Source: Pseudomonas sp. G.S.17
GTDB taxonomy: Bacteria > Pseudomonadota > Gammaproteobacteria > Pseudomonadales > Pseudomonadaceae
Assembly: GCF_038096165.1 (NCBI RefSeq)
Contig: NZ_CP151076.1
Span: 5,391,501 to 5,455,500, forward strand
DNA: 64,000 nucleotides
Direction of reading: 5' to 3'
Below the pieces are notes generated by a model. It had not been told where the DNA came from. It ran no database searches and worked only from the letters and a program-made list of their open reading frames with translations. The translations under genes were made by a program, and so were the position numbers. Shown here piece by piece: positions 56,389-64,000 of this stretch (within the stretch, counting starts at the first letter, position 1; each line of letters opens with the position of its first letter).

Positions 56389-57799
56389 TAGCTCGGACGG
56401 ATACAAACGCATCGGCGCACCCGAAATCGATGACAATCCGTTACTTGCGCACCTGCGATTGCCGCCGGAAACAGACGATGACGCGTTTATTTCATTAGGT
56501 CTTCGGCCAGATTTTGACCCGAGTGATCGGAACCTGCCAACTTCATTGAGAAGGTTGCGAGTCGATAAGTTAAGGGGTTTTTTTGTACCAACCCAGACTG
56601 CACACAGGAATGCATTGATAGGTATAAGCTCGCAAGTTTTCAGCGGATACATGCATCGAAACCCACTTACACCTCAAGGGCAGCGCAAACTTATCGGCAG
56701 ACCTGCAGACCACTCATATCGACCCACTATATCTTTTATAGCAGGTCATTCAGGCATGGGAAAGTCAACCTTAATAGATCGGATTTTGGCTAGCATAGGC
56801 CATCAGGTTTACCAGCACGTTGACTTTAGGGGGACGCCGTTTCCCGAGCAACAGATACTATGGCTTCGCCGAAACGTGCCAGAATACTGCACAGTGAAAA
56901 CTTTATGTTCTTCATTCGGCGACTACGCAGATAATGTGTTAGGACAACAGCTCTATAAAGGAATCTTCAGCTATACTAGGATTTCGGACCGGTCATATTT
57001 CATTAACGAAATCCGAAAAATTATCACAAATCACCATGTTGGGTTGCTTGTCTTTGACGAGTTCCAAAACCTATCGCTTATGGGCGTGGGCGCGGAAAAA
57101 ATAATCGCGTTTTTGGTAACCCTCAGAGATGAACTAGGCCTTCCGATAGTCATAATAGGAACTTACGGGGCTCTTGGTTTATTAGAAAAAAACATGAGTA
57201 CCGCGAGACGGCTGGCGGAAGGGGGATTTTACGACTTAGAACGCCCAACGTCTGCTGATGATGATGGTTGGCAGCAGCTGTGTCGTGTCGCGTGGCCGTA
57301 CCAATGGGTTCGCGAGCCACAGGAGTTTAGTAGTGATATATGCGAGGCGCTGTACTCAGTCAGCCAGGGAATTACCGGCATCATGCTGAGCGTGTACGCG
57401 GCAGCTCAAATTTCCGCAATGCAAAATGGAAGTGAAAAGGTTGATGCGGACCTCATCTCGGAGGTTTTCAGAAGCCAGATGAAGCCACTACACTCAGCAA
57501 TCGAAACTCTCAGAGTTGGAAGCATGCTGAAAGGGTCACGATTCGAAGATGTTTATCGGAATTTCCATCCTACTGCTGATACTCCCGCTGGCACCGATCT
57601 AAATCCAGCATCACCACTTGTGGATTCGCATGAAAGCAGGTCTGCTCGGCCCCAACTTCCTGACGCTGCAGAAGCTAAGAGGAAAAAGAGAAAAAATAAG
57701 AACGTATCGAGACCGAAACTTACATTAGCTGAAATTGAATCGGCTGTAGGGGCGAGCGACGTTGCAAAACTAACCTCCATCTTCAAATTACCTTTATGA
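56369..57799 (+). CDS. tnsC: Tn7-like ATPase regulator TnsC
   Basis: AAA+ protein of 476 residues that links the target selector to the transposase and enforces target immunity. Walker A GHSGMGKST at 126-134, Walker B LLVFDEFQNL with Asp230/Glu231. A basic, lysine-rich tail (about residue 430 onward) may contact TnsA/B. The start overlaps the tnsB end; the stop overlaps tnsD by four bases (ATGA). Complete. Confidence 0.94.
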   Translation: MKLIKPNSSDGYKRIGAPEIDDNPLLAHLRLPPETDDDAFISLGLRPDFDPSDRNLPTSLRRLRVDKLRGFFVPTQTAHRNALIGISSQVFSGYMHRNPLTPQGQRKLIGRPADHSYRPTISFIAGHSGMGKSTLIDRILASIGHQVYQHVDFRGTPFPEQQILWLRRNVPEYCTVKTLCSSFGDYADNVLGQQLYKGIFSYTRISDRSYFINEIRKIITNHHVGLLVFDEFQNLSLMGVGAEKIIAFLVTLRDELGLPIVIIGTYGALGLLEKNMSTARRLAEGGFYDLERPTSADDDGWQQLCRVAWPYQWVREPQEFSSDICEALYSVSQGITGIMLSVYAAAQISAMQNGSEKVDADLISEVFRSQMKPLHSAIETLRVGSMLKGSRFEDVYRNFHPTADTPAGTDLNPASPLVDSHESRSARPQLPDAAEAKRKKRKNKNVSRPKLTLAEIESAVGASDVAKLTSIFKLPL

Positions 57800-59745
57800 A
57801 ACTTCCAAATTTTCCCGTACCTGTGAAGGACGAAATTTATACTTCTGTCGTCGCGAGACATCTCGCGAGGAGCGCCGGCTCGAAGCATAGAAACCTAGAG
57901 ATTCTAGGACTTAGCTTTGCGAGCCCCTACTCTCCCTGCCCTAATAACTTTGGCGGCCTGAGTGACCTAATGCCAGTTGGGCACCCTTGGTCCGGCGCAC
58001 CATTGAGCATAATTTATAACAACACGGTCATCCCTCTTTACATCTATTTTGCCTCGCCTGCCAGACGGCAAACTCTGACATCTGCGTTAGCTGCAGATTC
58101 CTTTACTAGACCCGCTTCTAGCCTCGGGACGGGGCCTGCCACTGCAGCATTACTACGTCTGTCACAAAACATCAAGCACTGCCCAGCATGCACTCAATCT
58201 GATCTGCTCCGATATGGTCACACTGTCGCCTACCGATATCATCAACCAATGTTTGTAAAATATTGCCCAATTCACTTTATCCCTTTGCATTATGACTGCG
58301 TCACTTGCCATGCGGATAGGTGTCGAGCGAACTCATGGAGAATGGCTGCGGTGTGTGAATGTGAGATTCCAATCATGCCTAGCGCAGCGGATGATGTATC
58401 AGAAGCCGAAGCTGATTCATGGATGTGGCTAGCAACCCAAGCCTATAATATCCTATCCGGCCCCGCGCTCCCGGACGACATTCACATGCAGCCACGCCTA
58501 ATAGGCGCAATAAAGAATAGTGAGTTTGCAGCTTCTGATGGCCGAATCGCTCACAGACGCGTTCAAGAGAAACTTTTCAATATATTTGGTGAAGGTATTA
58601 TTTCTCAGCTTGGCTTTAATCACTCGTCCGAGCATCTACTAAAAACAGGCCAACCTTTTAAACGTTCGTTCATATTGAAGCATGAACATGAGACTCCCAA
58701 TGCACTGCATTCGTTACTATTGAGCAGGCTTATTACGGATGACGTTACCAGCTTAGTCGCGCAGGAGGCAGAGCGCCGTTCCGAAGAAACAAAGGAACTA
58801 AAGGGCATACGCTATAGGTCAAGGGCGCGCACGCCGGTCAATTCACAAAGCGAAATATTGGACGCGCTCGGCCGAGGGGACTGGAAGATAACAACTACAG
58901 CACATATTTTGGAAACCCAAGAGTGGAGCTTAATACATGACATCAAACACTTTAAAATTGCTGTACCGCTTACAAAAAAAGCCCACGACCGCATCGGGCA
59001 GAAGAACATTAATCGCGCAAAAGAGTTGCTATCCAGCGGCCTTGAAAAATATAGAATATGTAACGAACTGGCGATCTCTGATCGCGATCTCGATCTGGTG
59101 CTGATTGCTCACCCAGAAATACTCGATGATTACAATACCGCAAAAAGGCATGCCATTCGTTCGAGCAAACGGGCAACTCTCAGAGCGCTGAAGGCACAAC
59201 ATCCGGGGGCCGATAATGTTATGTTGGCAGGACTAAATAATACTTGTTGGCATTGGTTGCGAAAAAACGATAGAGTGTGGCTTTACGAAACTTGCCCAAA
59301 ACAGCTTTTTGATGTTCGTAAGTGTCTCAATAGATTACCTAGAAAAGACTATGAAGCGATTGATCTACTTGGTATCGCGCTCATCAATCAAGTGGTGACA
59401 GAAGAACTTACAGCCGGAAATCGTCCCGTCAGACTTACAGTTCGGCGCTTGTGCATAGCTGCGAATATAACATCAATAATTTCAGCTCTCAAAACTCGTG
59501 GTATGCTTTGCCCAAAGTCATATGCGTTAGCAGAACTACACTCCGAAAACTCTGATAGTTTTTTTGAACGGCGTTTAGTTTGGTCGCTAAATCAAATGCG
59601 CTCAAATGGCTTGCTCTTAAGCGGAGCAAATTTGAGGAAAACATCTAGTCTTCAGCATTCCGTTCTAATGGCCAAGTCGAAATTCATTCGGGCTGCGGCT
59701 GAAGAGATAGGGGTGATGATGGATCCTCGGACAACAATGTTTTAG
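57796..59745 (+). CDS. tnsD: TnsD/TniQ-family target selector
   Basis: Target-site binding protein of 649 residues. The N-terminal TniQ domain begins KLPNFPVPVKDEIYTSVVARHLARSAG; the zinc-binding part has CPAC at 129-132, CPIH at 157-160, CVTC at 168-171, Cys176 and CEC at 187-189. The long C-terminal region should read the attachment DNA. It is larger than Tn7 TnsD (508), as in many site-specific TnsD variants. Since the element abuts the ssb start, the 5' end of ssb is a plausible recognition site. Overlaps tnsC by four bases. Confidence 0.9.
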   Translation: MKLPNFPVPVKDEIYTSVVARHLARSAGSKHRNLEILGLSFASPYSPCPNNFGGLSDLMPVGHPWSGAPLSIIYNNTVIPLYIYFASPARRQTLTSALAADSFTRPASSLGTGPATAALLRLSQNIKHCPACTQSDLLRYGHTVAYRYHQPMFVKYCPIHFIPLHYDCVTCHADRCRANSWRMAAVCECEIPIMPSAADDVSEAEADSWMWLATQAYNILSGPALPDDIHMQPRLIGAIKNSEFAASDGRIAHRRVQEKLFNIFGEGIISQLGFNHSSEHLLKTGQPFKRSFILKHEHETPNALHSLLLSRLITDDVTSLVAQEAERRSEETKELKGIRYRSRARTPVNSQSEILDALGRGDWKITTTAHILETQEWSLIHDIKHFKIAVPLTKKAHDRIGQKNINRAKELLSSGLEKYRICNELAISDRDLDLVLIAHPEILDDYNTAKRHAIRSSKRATLRALKAQHPGADNVMLAGLNNTCWHWLRKNDRVWLYETCPKQLFDVRKCLNRLPRKDYEAIDLLGIALINQVVTEELTAGNRPVRLTVRRLCIAANITSIISALKTRGMLCPKSYALAELHSENSDSFFERRLVWSLNQMRSNGLLLSGANLRKTSSLQHSVLMAKSKFIRAAAEEIGVMMDPRTTMF

Positions 59746-60145
59746 TCTTATTGCGGGGCACCAGTCCGTTTGGAGAATCTGCGTTTAGGCACGCTGAGCT
59801 ACCCTCGCTGACGTCCTGACCGCCCAAAGACAGCTTGTGTCTGAGGGTTCGGCCATCGCCAAGGTCTTGGATTACAGCCTCAAACGCTGGATAGCGCTGA
59901 CGGTGCTCTGCCCATCGATAATAACTGGTGCGAGGTGCGACACGGAGTCGCTTACAGAAGTTGTTCCCCTTTGAGGGAACCACCCGTGCCACCGGGTGAA
60001 TCTAGAAGGCTGAATCAAGAGCGCCTTTGACAATGTAACGAGGCACCGCAAGGTGCGGGGTATCAATCGCGAGAGGCATACTCTTCTGGCAGCCATGGCC
60101 GGGCAAGTTGTCGGCGCTGATTGAAAACTGACCGGGTCAGTTTTC
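59746..60145. other. Decayed sequence beyond tnsD
   Basis: No intact gene. A leftward frame at about 59800-59990 reads FCKRLRVAPRTSYYRWAEHR, which looks like a helix-turn-helix piece of a transposase or regulator but cannot be assigned. An inverted repeat TTCCCC-TTTGA-GGGAA is near 59966. It may be a pile of insertion-element relics. Confidence 0.4.
60123..60145. repeat. Palindrome resembling an IS terminus
   Basis: GAAAACTGAC-CGG-GTCAGTTTTC, ten-base perfect arms. Similar GAAAACTGACC motifs are found at ends of IS21-like elements in my memory. It sits exactly where the TonB-receptor fragment stops making sense, so it probably marks an old insertion or deletion point. Confidence 0.45.
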
Positions 60146-60395
60146 GGTCAGCGGCAACACCTCCCAGAATATCGACCGAACTCAACACGCTGGTCGTCGA
60201 AAGAGGCCCGCTGGCGGAGCTGGAGACGTTGACGGTACCAAGGGTCAGTGTCGAGTCTGCGATCTGAGTCTGTTCGGCCCATACGACGTCGATGGGTATC
60301 AATGTAAATAGACTGGAGACCAGCAAGCCGTGCTGCAATGTCGATTTACGGGCAGATGGAGCAAGTGCAAAACAGTGGTTGTTTCGGTTAATCAT
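60146..60395 (-). pseudogene. TonB-dependent receptor, N-terminal fragment
   Basis: About 83 residues with a signal peptide (LLVSSLFTLIPIDVVWA) and the start of a receptor (ADSTLTLGTVNVSSSASGPLSTTSV, then SSVDILGG). It then breaks off at the palindrome. The ATG at 60395 follows AGGAAA at nine bases. The whole plug and barrel are missing, so it cannot work. It differs from the intact receptor at 61458. Confidence 0.6.
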
Positions 60396-60516
60396 GGACA
60401 CGTTTCCTAGTGACCAGGTAGTACGGCAGACACACTGCTTTCACTTAAAAGCGCGCAGGTGCTGTGCGAATTTTCGGCCACCTGCTAACTGGAAGGCGGC
60501 CAAGGGTTCGGGATGC

Positions 60517-61395
60517 TTACTTCAATGGGTGGCCTATGCCTTGGTTTACAGTACTGATTTGTAAGCCCAGCCTCGCGGCCGCTCGCTCAGAGGCTTGTCG
60601 TGCCTGGCCGTCCATCCACACTCGGCCCTTGCGCTCTTCTATCATTCGTTCCGGCCCGACTTCTTCAGGTGTGCCTGAGTGAAAGGGTGGCTCGGGTGAA
60701 TATTCAATAATGAGCTGCACATGTTTCGCGGCATCTTCTCCACAAAGTTGCGAGGCCAGAGTCAAACCAAAATCCAGACCTGCTGTGACGCCTCCTCCGG
60801 TCAAACGATTTCGGTCATGCACGACACGGCCCTTTTGATGAACCGCCCCCATGAGTGGCAACAGGTCTGCAACGCCCCAGTGCGCTGTCGCCCGATAACC
60901 TTTCAGCAGTCCCGCCGCAGCAAGCACCAATCCTCCGGTACAGACACCGGTCACATACTTGGCTGAAGCACCTCGATCTGCGAGGAAGCTGAGCGTCTGC
61001 TGATCTTCCATGGCAACCAGAGAGCCCATCAGGCCGCCCGGTACAAACAACACATCCAGATCCTTCGGGCAGTGATCGAAAGTGATATCCGGTGTGACGC
61101 TGATACCAACATCCGTTGAAACCGGATCTAGCGTTTTTGCGACCAGATAAATGTCACACCCTAGTATTCGGAGGATGGTCTGCGGCCCGACGAGGTCCAG
61201 TAAGGCCATACGTGGATGAATCAGCATTGCAACCTTGCGTCCAGCCCCAGGAGCCTTGGTGCGTGGCATTGGCATACCCGCGTCCATCTCTTTGGCGCTA
61301 GCCTTTTCCCCAATTAGTAATCCCCCCGCCAGTGCCATGGAGAGCGATAGAAAGTCACGTCTTCCCGGGTAGTCAGCGTCTAAGTCAGTCATCAT
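60517..61395 (-). CDS. Tat-exported DJ-1/PfpI family protein
   Basis: A 292-residue protein with a twin-arginine signal (GRRDFLSLSMALAGGLL, Arg12-Arg13) and a DJ-1/PfpI domain from about residue 50. The nucleophile elbow cysteine is in VTGVCTGGLVLAAAGLL (near residue 150); GGGVTAGLDFGLTLA and IEYSPEPPFHSGTP are typical of the isonitrile hydratase-like branch. Export is unusual, since known isonitrile hydratases are cytosolic. It lies 62 bases after the TonB receptor, in the same direction. The exact reaction is unproven. Confidence 0.87.
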   Translation of the reverse strand: MMTDLDADYPGRRDFLSLSMALAGGLLIGEKASAKEMDAGMPMPRTKAPGAGRKVAMLIHPRMALLDLVGPQTILRILGCDIYLVAKTLDPVSTDVGISVTPDITFDHCPKDLDVLFVPGGLMGSLVAMEDQQTLSFLADRGASAKYVTGVCTGGLVLAAAGLLKGYRATAHWGVADLLPLMGAVHQKGRVVHDRNRLTGGGVTAGLDFGLTLASQLCGEDAAKHVQLIIEYSPEPPFHSGTPEEVGPERMIEERKGRVWMDGQARQASERAAARLGLQISTVNQGIGHPLK

Positions 61396-61457
61396 CGTTA
61401 TTCCTCTGCTCGCTTAGGGACTGCGGCTCAAAAGAGCACCAGTCCCTCCACCAATAA

Positions 61458-63665
61458 TTAGAAAGAAAAGGTGCTCGACACCAGAACGGTACGAGGTGCA
61501 CCTCGTGACACGCCCGAGACCTGGCCTGTGGATGCAGATGCCCAATAGTCCTTGTTCAACACGTTCTCTACTGCCAGACGCAGTAGCACAGGCTTGTCCA
61601 TCAGGCCTTTCAGGGCGTAGCGCGCACCCAGGTCATAGCGGGTCCAGCCATCGATGGACTGAGTATTGGCAGAGTCGATGTATTGCTCACCGGTACGGAT
61701 CGCTCGCGCCGACAGCGTGAGTCCAGGCATCAGTGGGGCATCCCACTCCGCGCCAAGGTTGGCCTGATAACGTGCAACGCCAATGGCCCGGTTACCGTCA
61801 TACAGACCGCCTGCGGTTTTGACCTGACGTGCATCAAGCAGCATTGCTCCCCCGAGCAACCTGAAGCCTGCAAGCGGCTCACCTGACACGTTCCACTCAA
61901 GGCCACGGTTACGCTGCTCACCTTCAACCCCGTAAACGTTGCTTTGGGGATCTGTGGTGCCGCTAGGCTGGGTAATCTGGAAGGCGCTCAAGCTGGTAAA
62001 CCAGCCATCGAGGTCGACCTTAAGACCCAGCTCTACTTGCCTGGCCACCGCGGGAGCAAAGGTCTGACCTGAGTTCTGGGCGGTAGAGGGTGCAGACGGG
62101 CCTTGCTGCAATGCCTCAACGTAGTTGCCGTAGAGGCTGACGTGTTCTTGAAGCTTGATCACAGCGCCGACCGCAGGTGAGAGCTTTGAGCGGTCATAGG
62201 TCGAGGTTTGCAAGCCTGTCTGGGCTGAGTAGTTGGTACTTTCGATCTTCTGCTCGCGCCCACCCAGCGTCAGCTGAAATCGTTCATCGAACATCTCAAG
62301 CGTGTCCGCCAATGCAAGGCTGGTATAGCGCACCTGTGAGGTGCGGTGGATATCATCAAGGCTGGCCAGCGCAGATGTATCCGGTTTGACGATGCTGACC
62401 GGGTTATAGGCATTGGAGGCATAACTACCTAACGTAGTATTTCCGGCTTTGAGGTTCTGATTCCAATAAGCCGTTGCCAAGGTCAGGTTATGACCGACTG
62501 CACCGGTATCGAATCGGCCCCGAAGGCCCGCTTGACCAGCGATGTGCTCCCCGCCTGAAGGAAACGAGCGAATCGTTCCGTTGTAGTCACCATTGGATTT
62601 GAGTGCCGTCGGCTGGACGTATATTCCGGTGGTCTCAGTCTTGCTGTAACCAATGGACGTAAAGGCCGTCCAGTCTGGATTCAGATCGTATTCACCGCGC
62701 ACGACACTGTAGGAGTCTCTGCTTTTAATCTGAGTCCATGACTGGCCCAGGTTGGTATCAGCATCCACCCTGGGCGGGGTTTTAACGCCGGTAGCCAAGG
62801 TGGCGACCCAATCCGGCGAATCCATGGTTTGTCGCTGGACGCCAAAGTCGCCATAAAGACGCAATCGGTCACCCTGATAGTCCAGGCTCAGCGCCATCGC
62901 ACCTAGCTTTTCGGACTGGTCATCAAGCGCGGTGTCCCCTCCACGTCCCAGTCCATTGAAGCGAATACCGAAACGATTTCCTTCACCAAAGCGTCTGCCC
63001 ACGTCCAGGTGCGTGCCAACATCGCTCCCTGACTCGTAGCTGGTTGTCAGTGTGGTTACGGCATCGTTGGTAGCGCGCTTGGGAACGATGTTGATCGCTC
63101 CGCCGACAGAACCACCCAAAGAGATGCCGTTTATAAAGGTGTCCGGTCCCTTGAAGATTTCGATACGTTCGGCGAACTCTGCGGGATAACGTTGCTTGGG
63201 TGCCATGCCATATAGACCGTCAAGCCCCATGTTGTAGGAGAACAGGTTGAATCCCCTTATGGAGTAAACATCCCGATAACTGGCTCTCGGGAAAATGACC
63301 CTGACCGATGGATCGGCAGCGGCGACATCAGCGATGCTGCGTGCCTGGCTGTCGGCAATGTATTTGGAGGTGTACGCAGTCACGTTGAACGGCGTATCCA
63401 TGGCATCGCGGTTCCCCAGAATCCCCAGTTGACTGCCTGCCGCAACCTGCTGTCCCGGTGCTTCGCCTAGCAAGCTTTTCGCGTCACGAGGCGCTGGTAG
63501 CCGATCACGCTGGGCGTCGACATTGGTCGGTAACAACTCAACAGACGTTTTTTGACCATCGGGCTCAACATACCCTGCACCTTCAGCAGCGTAGGCACTC
63601 GACGTGATGCAGAGCATGCAGGTGGCGGTTGCCCATGGCATGCGGCTTGAGAAATTTCGGAGCAT
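61458..63665 (-). CDS. TonB-dependent siderophore-type receptor
   Basis: Outer-membrane receptor of 735 residues: signal peptide (MPWATATCMLCITSSAYA), plug domain (MDTPFNVTAYTSKYIADSQARSIADVAAADPSVRV near residue 88, then YSIRGFNLFSYNMGLDGLYG), and a 22-strand barrel ending in VLVSSTFSF with a terminal aromatic. The family imports metal chelates with TonB energy. No clear Fur box is seen upstream, so its cargo may not be ferric siderophore. Flanked by two DJ-1/PfpI genes in the same orientation. Confidence 0.92.
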   Translation of the reverse strand: MLRNFSSRMPWATATCMLCITSSAYAAEGAGYVEPDGQKTSVELLPTNVDAQRDRLPAPRDAKSLLGEAPGQQVAAGSQLGILGNRDAMDTPFNVTAYTSKYIADSQARSIADVAAADPSVRVIFPRASYRDVYSIRGFNLFSYNMGLDGLYGMAPKQRYPAEFAERIEIFKGPDTFINGISLGGSVGGAINIVPKRATNDAVTTLTTSYESGSDVGTHLDVGRRFGEGNRFGIRFNGLGRGGDTALDDQSEKLGAMALSLDYQGDRLRLYGDFGVQRQTMDSPDWVATLATGVKTPPRVDADTNLGQSWTQIKSRDSYSVVRGEYDLNPDWTAFTSIGYSKTETTGIYVQPTALKSNGDYNGTIRSFPSGGEHIAGQAGLRGRFDTGAVGHNLTLATAYWNQNLKAGNTTLGSYASNAYNPVSIVKPDTSALASLDDIHRTSQVRYTSLALADTLEMFDERFQLTLGGREQKIESTNYSAQTGLQTSTYDRSKLSPAVGAVIKLQEHVSLYGNYVEALQQGPSAPSTAQNSGQTFAPAVARQVELGLKVDLDGWFTSLSAFQITQPSGTTDPQSNVYGVEGEQRNRGLEWNVSGEPLAGFRLLGGAMLLDARQVKTAGGLYDGNRAIGVARYQANLGAEWDAPLMPGLTLSARAIRTGEQYIDSANTQSIDGWTRYDLGARYALKGLMDKPVLLRLAVENVLNKDYWASASTGQVSGVSRGAPRTVLVSSTFSF

Positions 63666-63801
63666 TTTTCATTCCTGGAAAAAATAATCCACGGCGTGGC
63701 AGTTGCCAACGCCGGAAAAGAGGCTTTATGGAAACCCTTACGCCAGACTTTCCATGCGTGCACGGCGCGCCCTTTGCGGGGCGTGCTGTGAGCCAAGGAC
63801 T

Positions 63802-64000
63802 TCAACCTTTAGCCGCACTGGAGAGGGCTTCCGCCTTCTTCGTGAAGTCGGCTACCAGCTCGATCATGGCGGTCTTAACCTTAGGCGGAGCAGTCTTCAT
63901 GGAGCCGGCATTGAACGGCGGATCAGGATCGTATTCGCCCATCAACTGGGCGCACTCGGCGTAGGTCTGATCGCGCAGCTCAGCGACCATACTCGGGCCG
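63802..64000 (-). CDS. DJ-1/PfpI family protein, C-terminal part
   Basis: The gene enters from the right edge; about 65 C-terminal residues are visible, the frame continuing past the window. SMVAELRDQTYAECAQLMGEYDPDPPFNAGS matches the end of DJ-1/PfpI proteins of the isonitrile hydratase type, and aligns with IEYSPEPPFHSGTP of the protein at 60517. It would be the first gene upstream of the TonB receptor, 136 bases away. Confidence 0.8.
   Translation of the reverse strand, partial: GPSMVAELRDQTYAECAQLMGEYDPDPPFNAGSMKTAPPKVKTAMIELVADFTKKAEALSSAAKG

Larger units (their letters stand above)
53168..59745 (+). mobile_element. Tn7-like transposon (tnsABCD), one end and core
   Basis: The element begins at TGT (53168) beside ssb and carries tnsA, tnsB, tnsC and tnsD/tniQ, all rightward and closely packed. 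The genes are clearly poorer in GC than the host. There is no tnsE, second tniQ or cas gene here, so targeting is probably by the TnsD protein to a fixed site. In Tn7 the tnsA side is the right end and faces the attachment gene; by analogy ssb is that gene. The distal end is not found, and the listed end is only the stop of tnsD; the true element probably continues. Confidence 0.85.

Noticed and set aside
53459..59745. CRISPR-associated Tn7-like (CAST) system
   Set aside because: No cas genes and no repeat-spacer array were found; only one TniQ-type protein is present.
59684..59992. Leftward frame resembling an IS3-type OrfB
   Set aside because: Only a short RVAPRTSYYRW-like stretch fits; no DDE motif or continuous homology, so it is described only as decayed sequence.

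Overview
The window is a piece of a Pseudomonas chromosome, most like the P. fluorescens group. The gene order from ppa through xseB-ispA-dxs, ribA, pgpA-thiL-nusB-ribH-ribBA-ribC-ribD-nrdR, the DUF2796/ABC/DUF3299 zinc operon, oprG and two sugar-nucleotide genes matches the block I know from P. aeruginosa (around PA4031-PA4069). The high GC content, the REP sequences of the GTGGGAGCGAGCTTGCTCGC type and the ANR-like box point the same way. No rRNA, tRNA or CRISPR array was seen.

Layout. 1-2.1 kb: end of an MtfA-like peptidase gene, ppa, and a solitary S24-type phage-like repressor. 2.3-13.0 kb: a defence island with type I restriction-modification (hsdM, a frameshifted hsdS, hsdR), the modified-DNA endonuclease Mrr, and a DarTG toxin-antitoxin locus that carries an additional DarT-like gene. 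The island lies between two diverged copies of one ~55-bp sequence. A DUF6429 gene and a decayed mrr fragment follow. 13.7-15.4 kb: a secreted MXKDX-repeat protein and a molybdenum oxidoreductase with its cytochrome b partner. 15.8-35.4 kb: conserved housekeeping genes for isoprenoid, thiamine, riboflavin and phosphatidylglycerol synthesis, then thioredoxin/CnoX, the zinc operon and OprG. 35.6-45.9 kb: the large helicase Lhr, an MscS channel and a YdeP-like molybdoenzyme. 45-51.3 kb: an AraC-controlled uptake/catabolic cluster (MFS, FAH, SDR, 2-hydroxyacid dehydrogenase), then TetR and an NTF2-like protein. 51.4-52.6 kb: a RES-Xre toxin-antitoxin pair. 52.6-53.2 kb: ssb.

Immediately upstream of ssb sits a Tn7-like transposon with tnsA, tnsB, tnsC and tnsD/tniQ in tight order (53.17 to at least 59.75 kb). 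Its tnsA-side end (TGTCTCAG..., with Tn7-like TnsB-type repeats) begins 14 bp before the ssb start codon, so only the ssb Shine-Dalgarno remains outside the element. This suggests an ssb-linked attachment site and an ssb gene transcribed from inside the element. The other end is not recognisable in the window. The sequence beyond tnsD (a TonB-receptor fragment cut at an IS-like palindrome, a Tat-exported DJ-1/PfpI protein, a full TonB-dependent receptor, and the end of a second DJ-1/PfpI gene) may be its cargo.

The main points for follow-up are the ssb-adjacent Tn7-like element, the tandem DarT arrangement, the one-base hsdS frameshift, and the direct repeats that bound the defence island.
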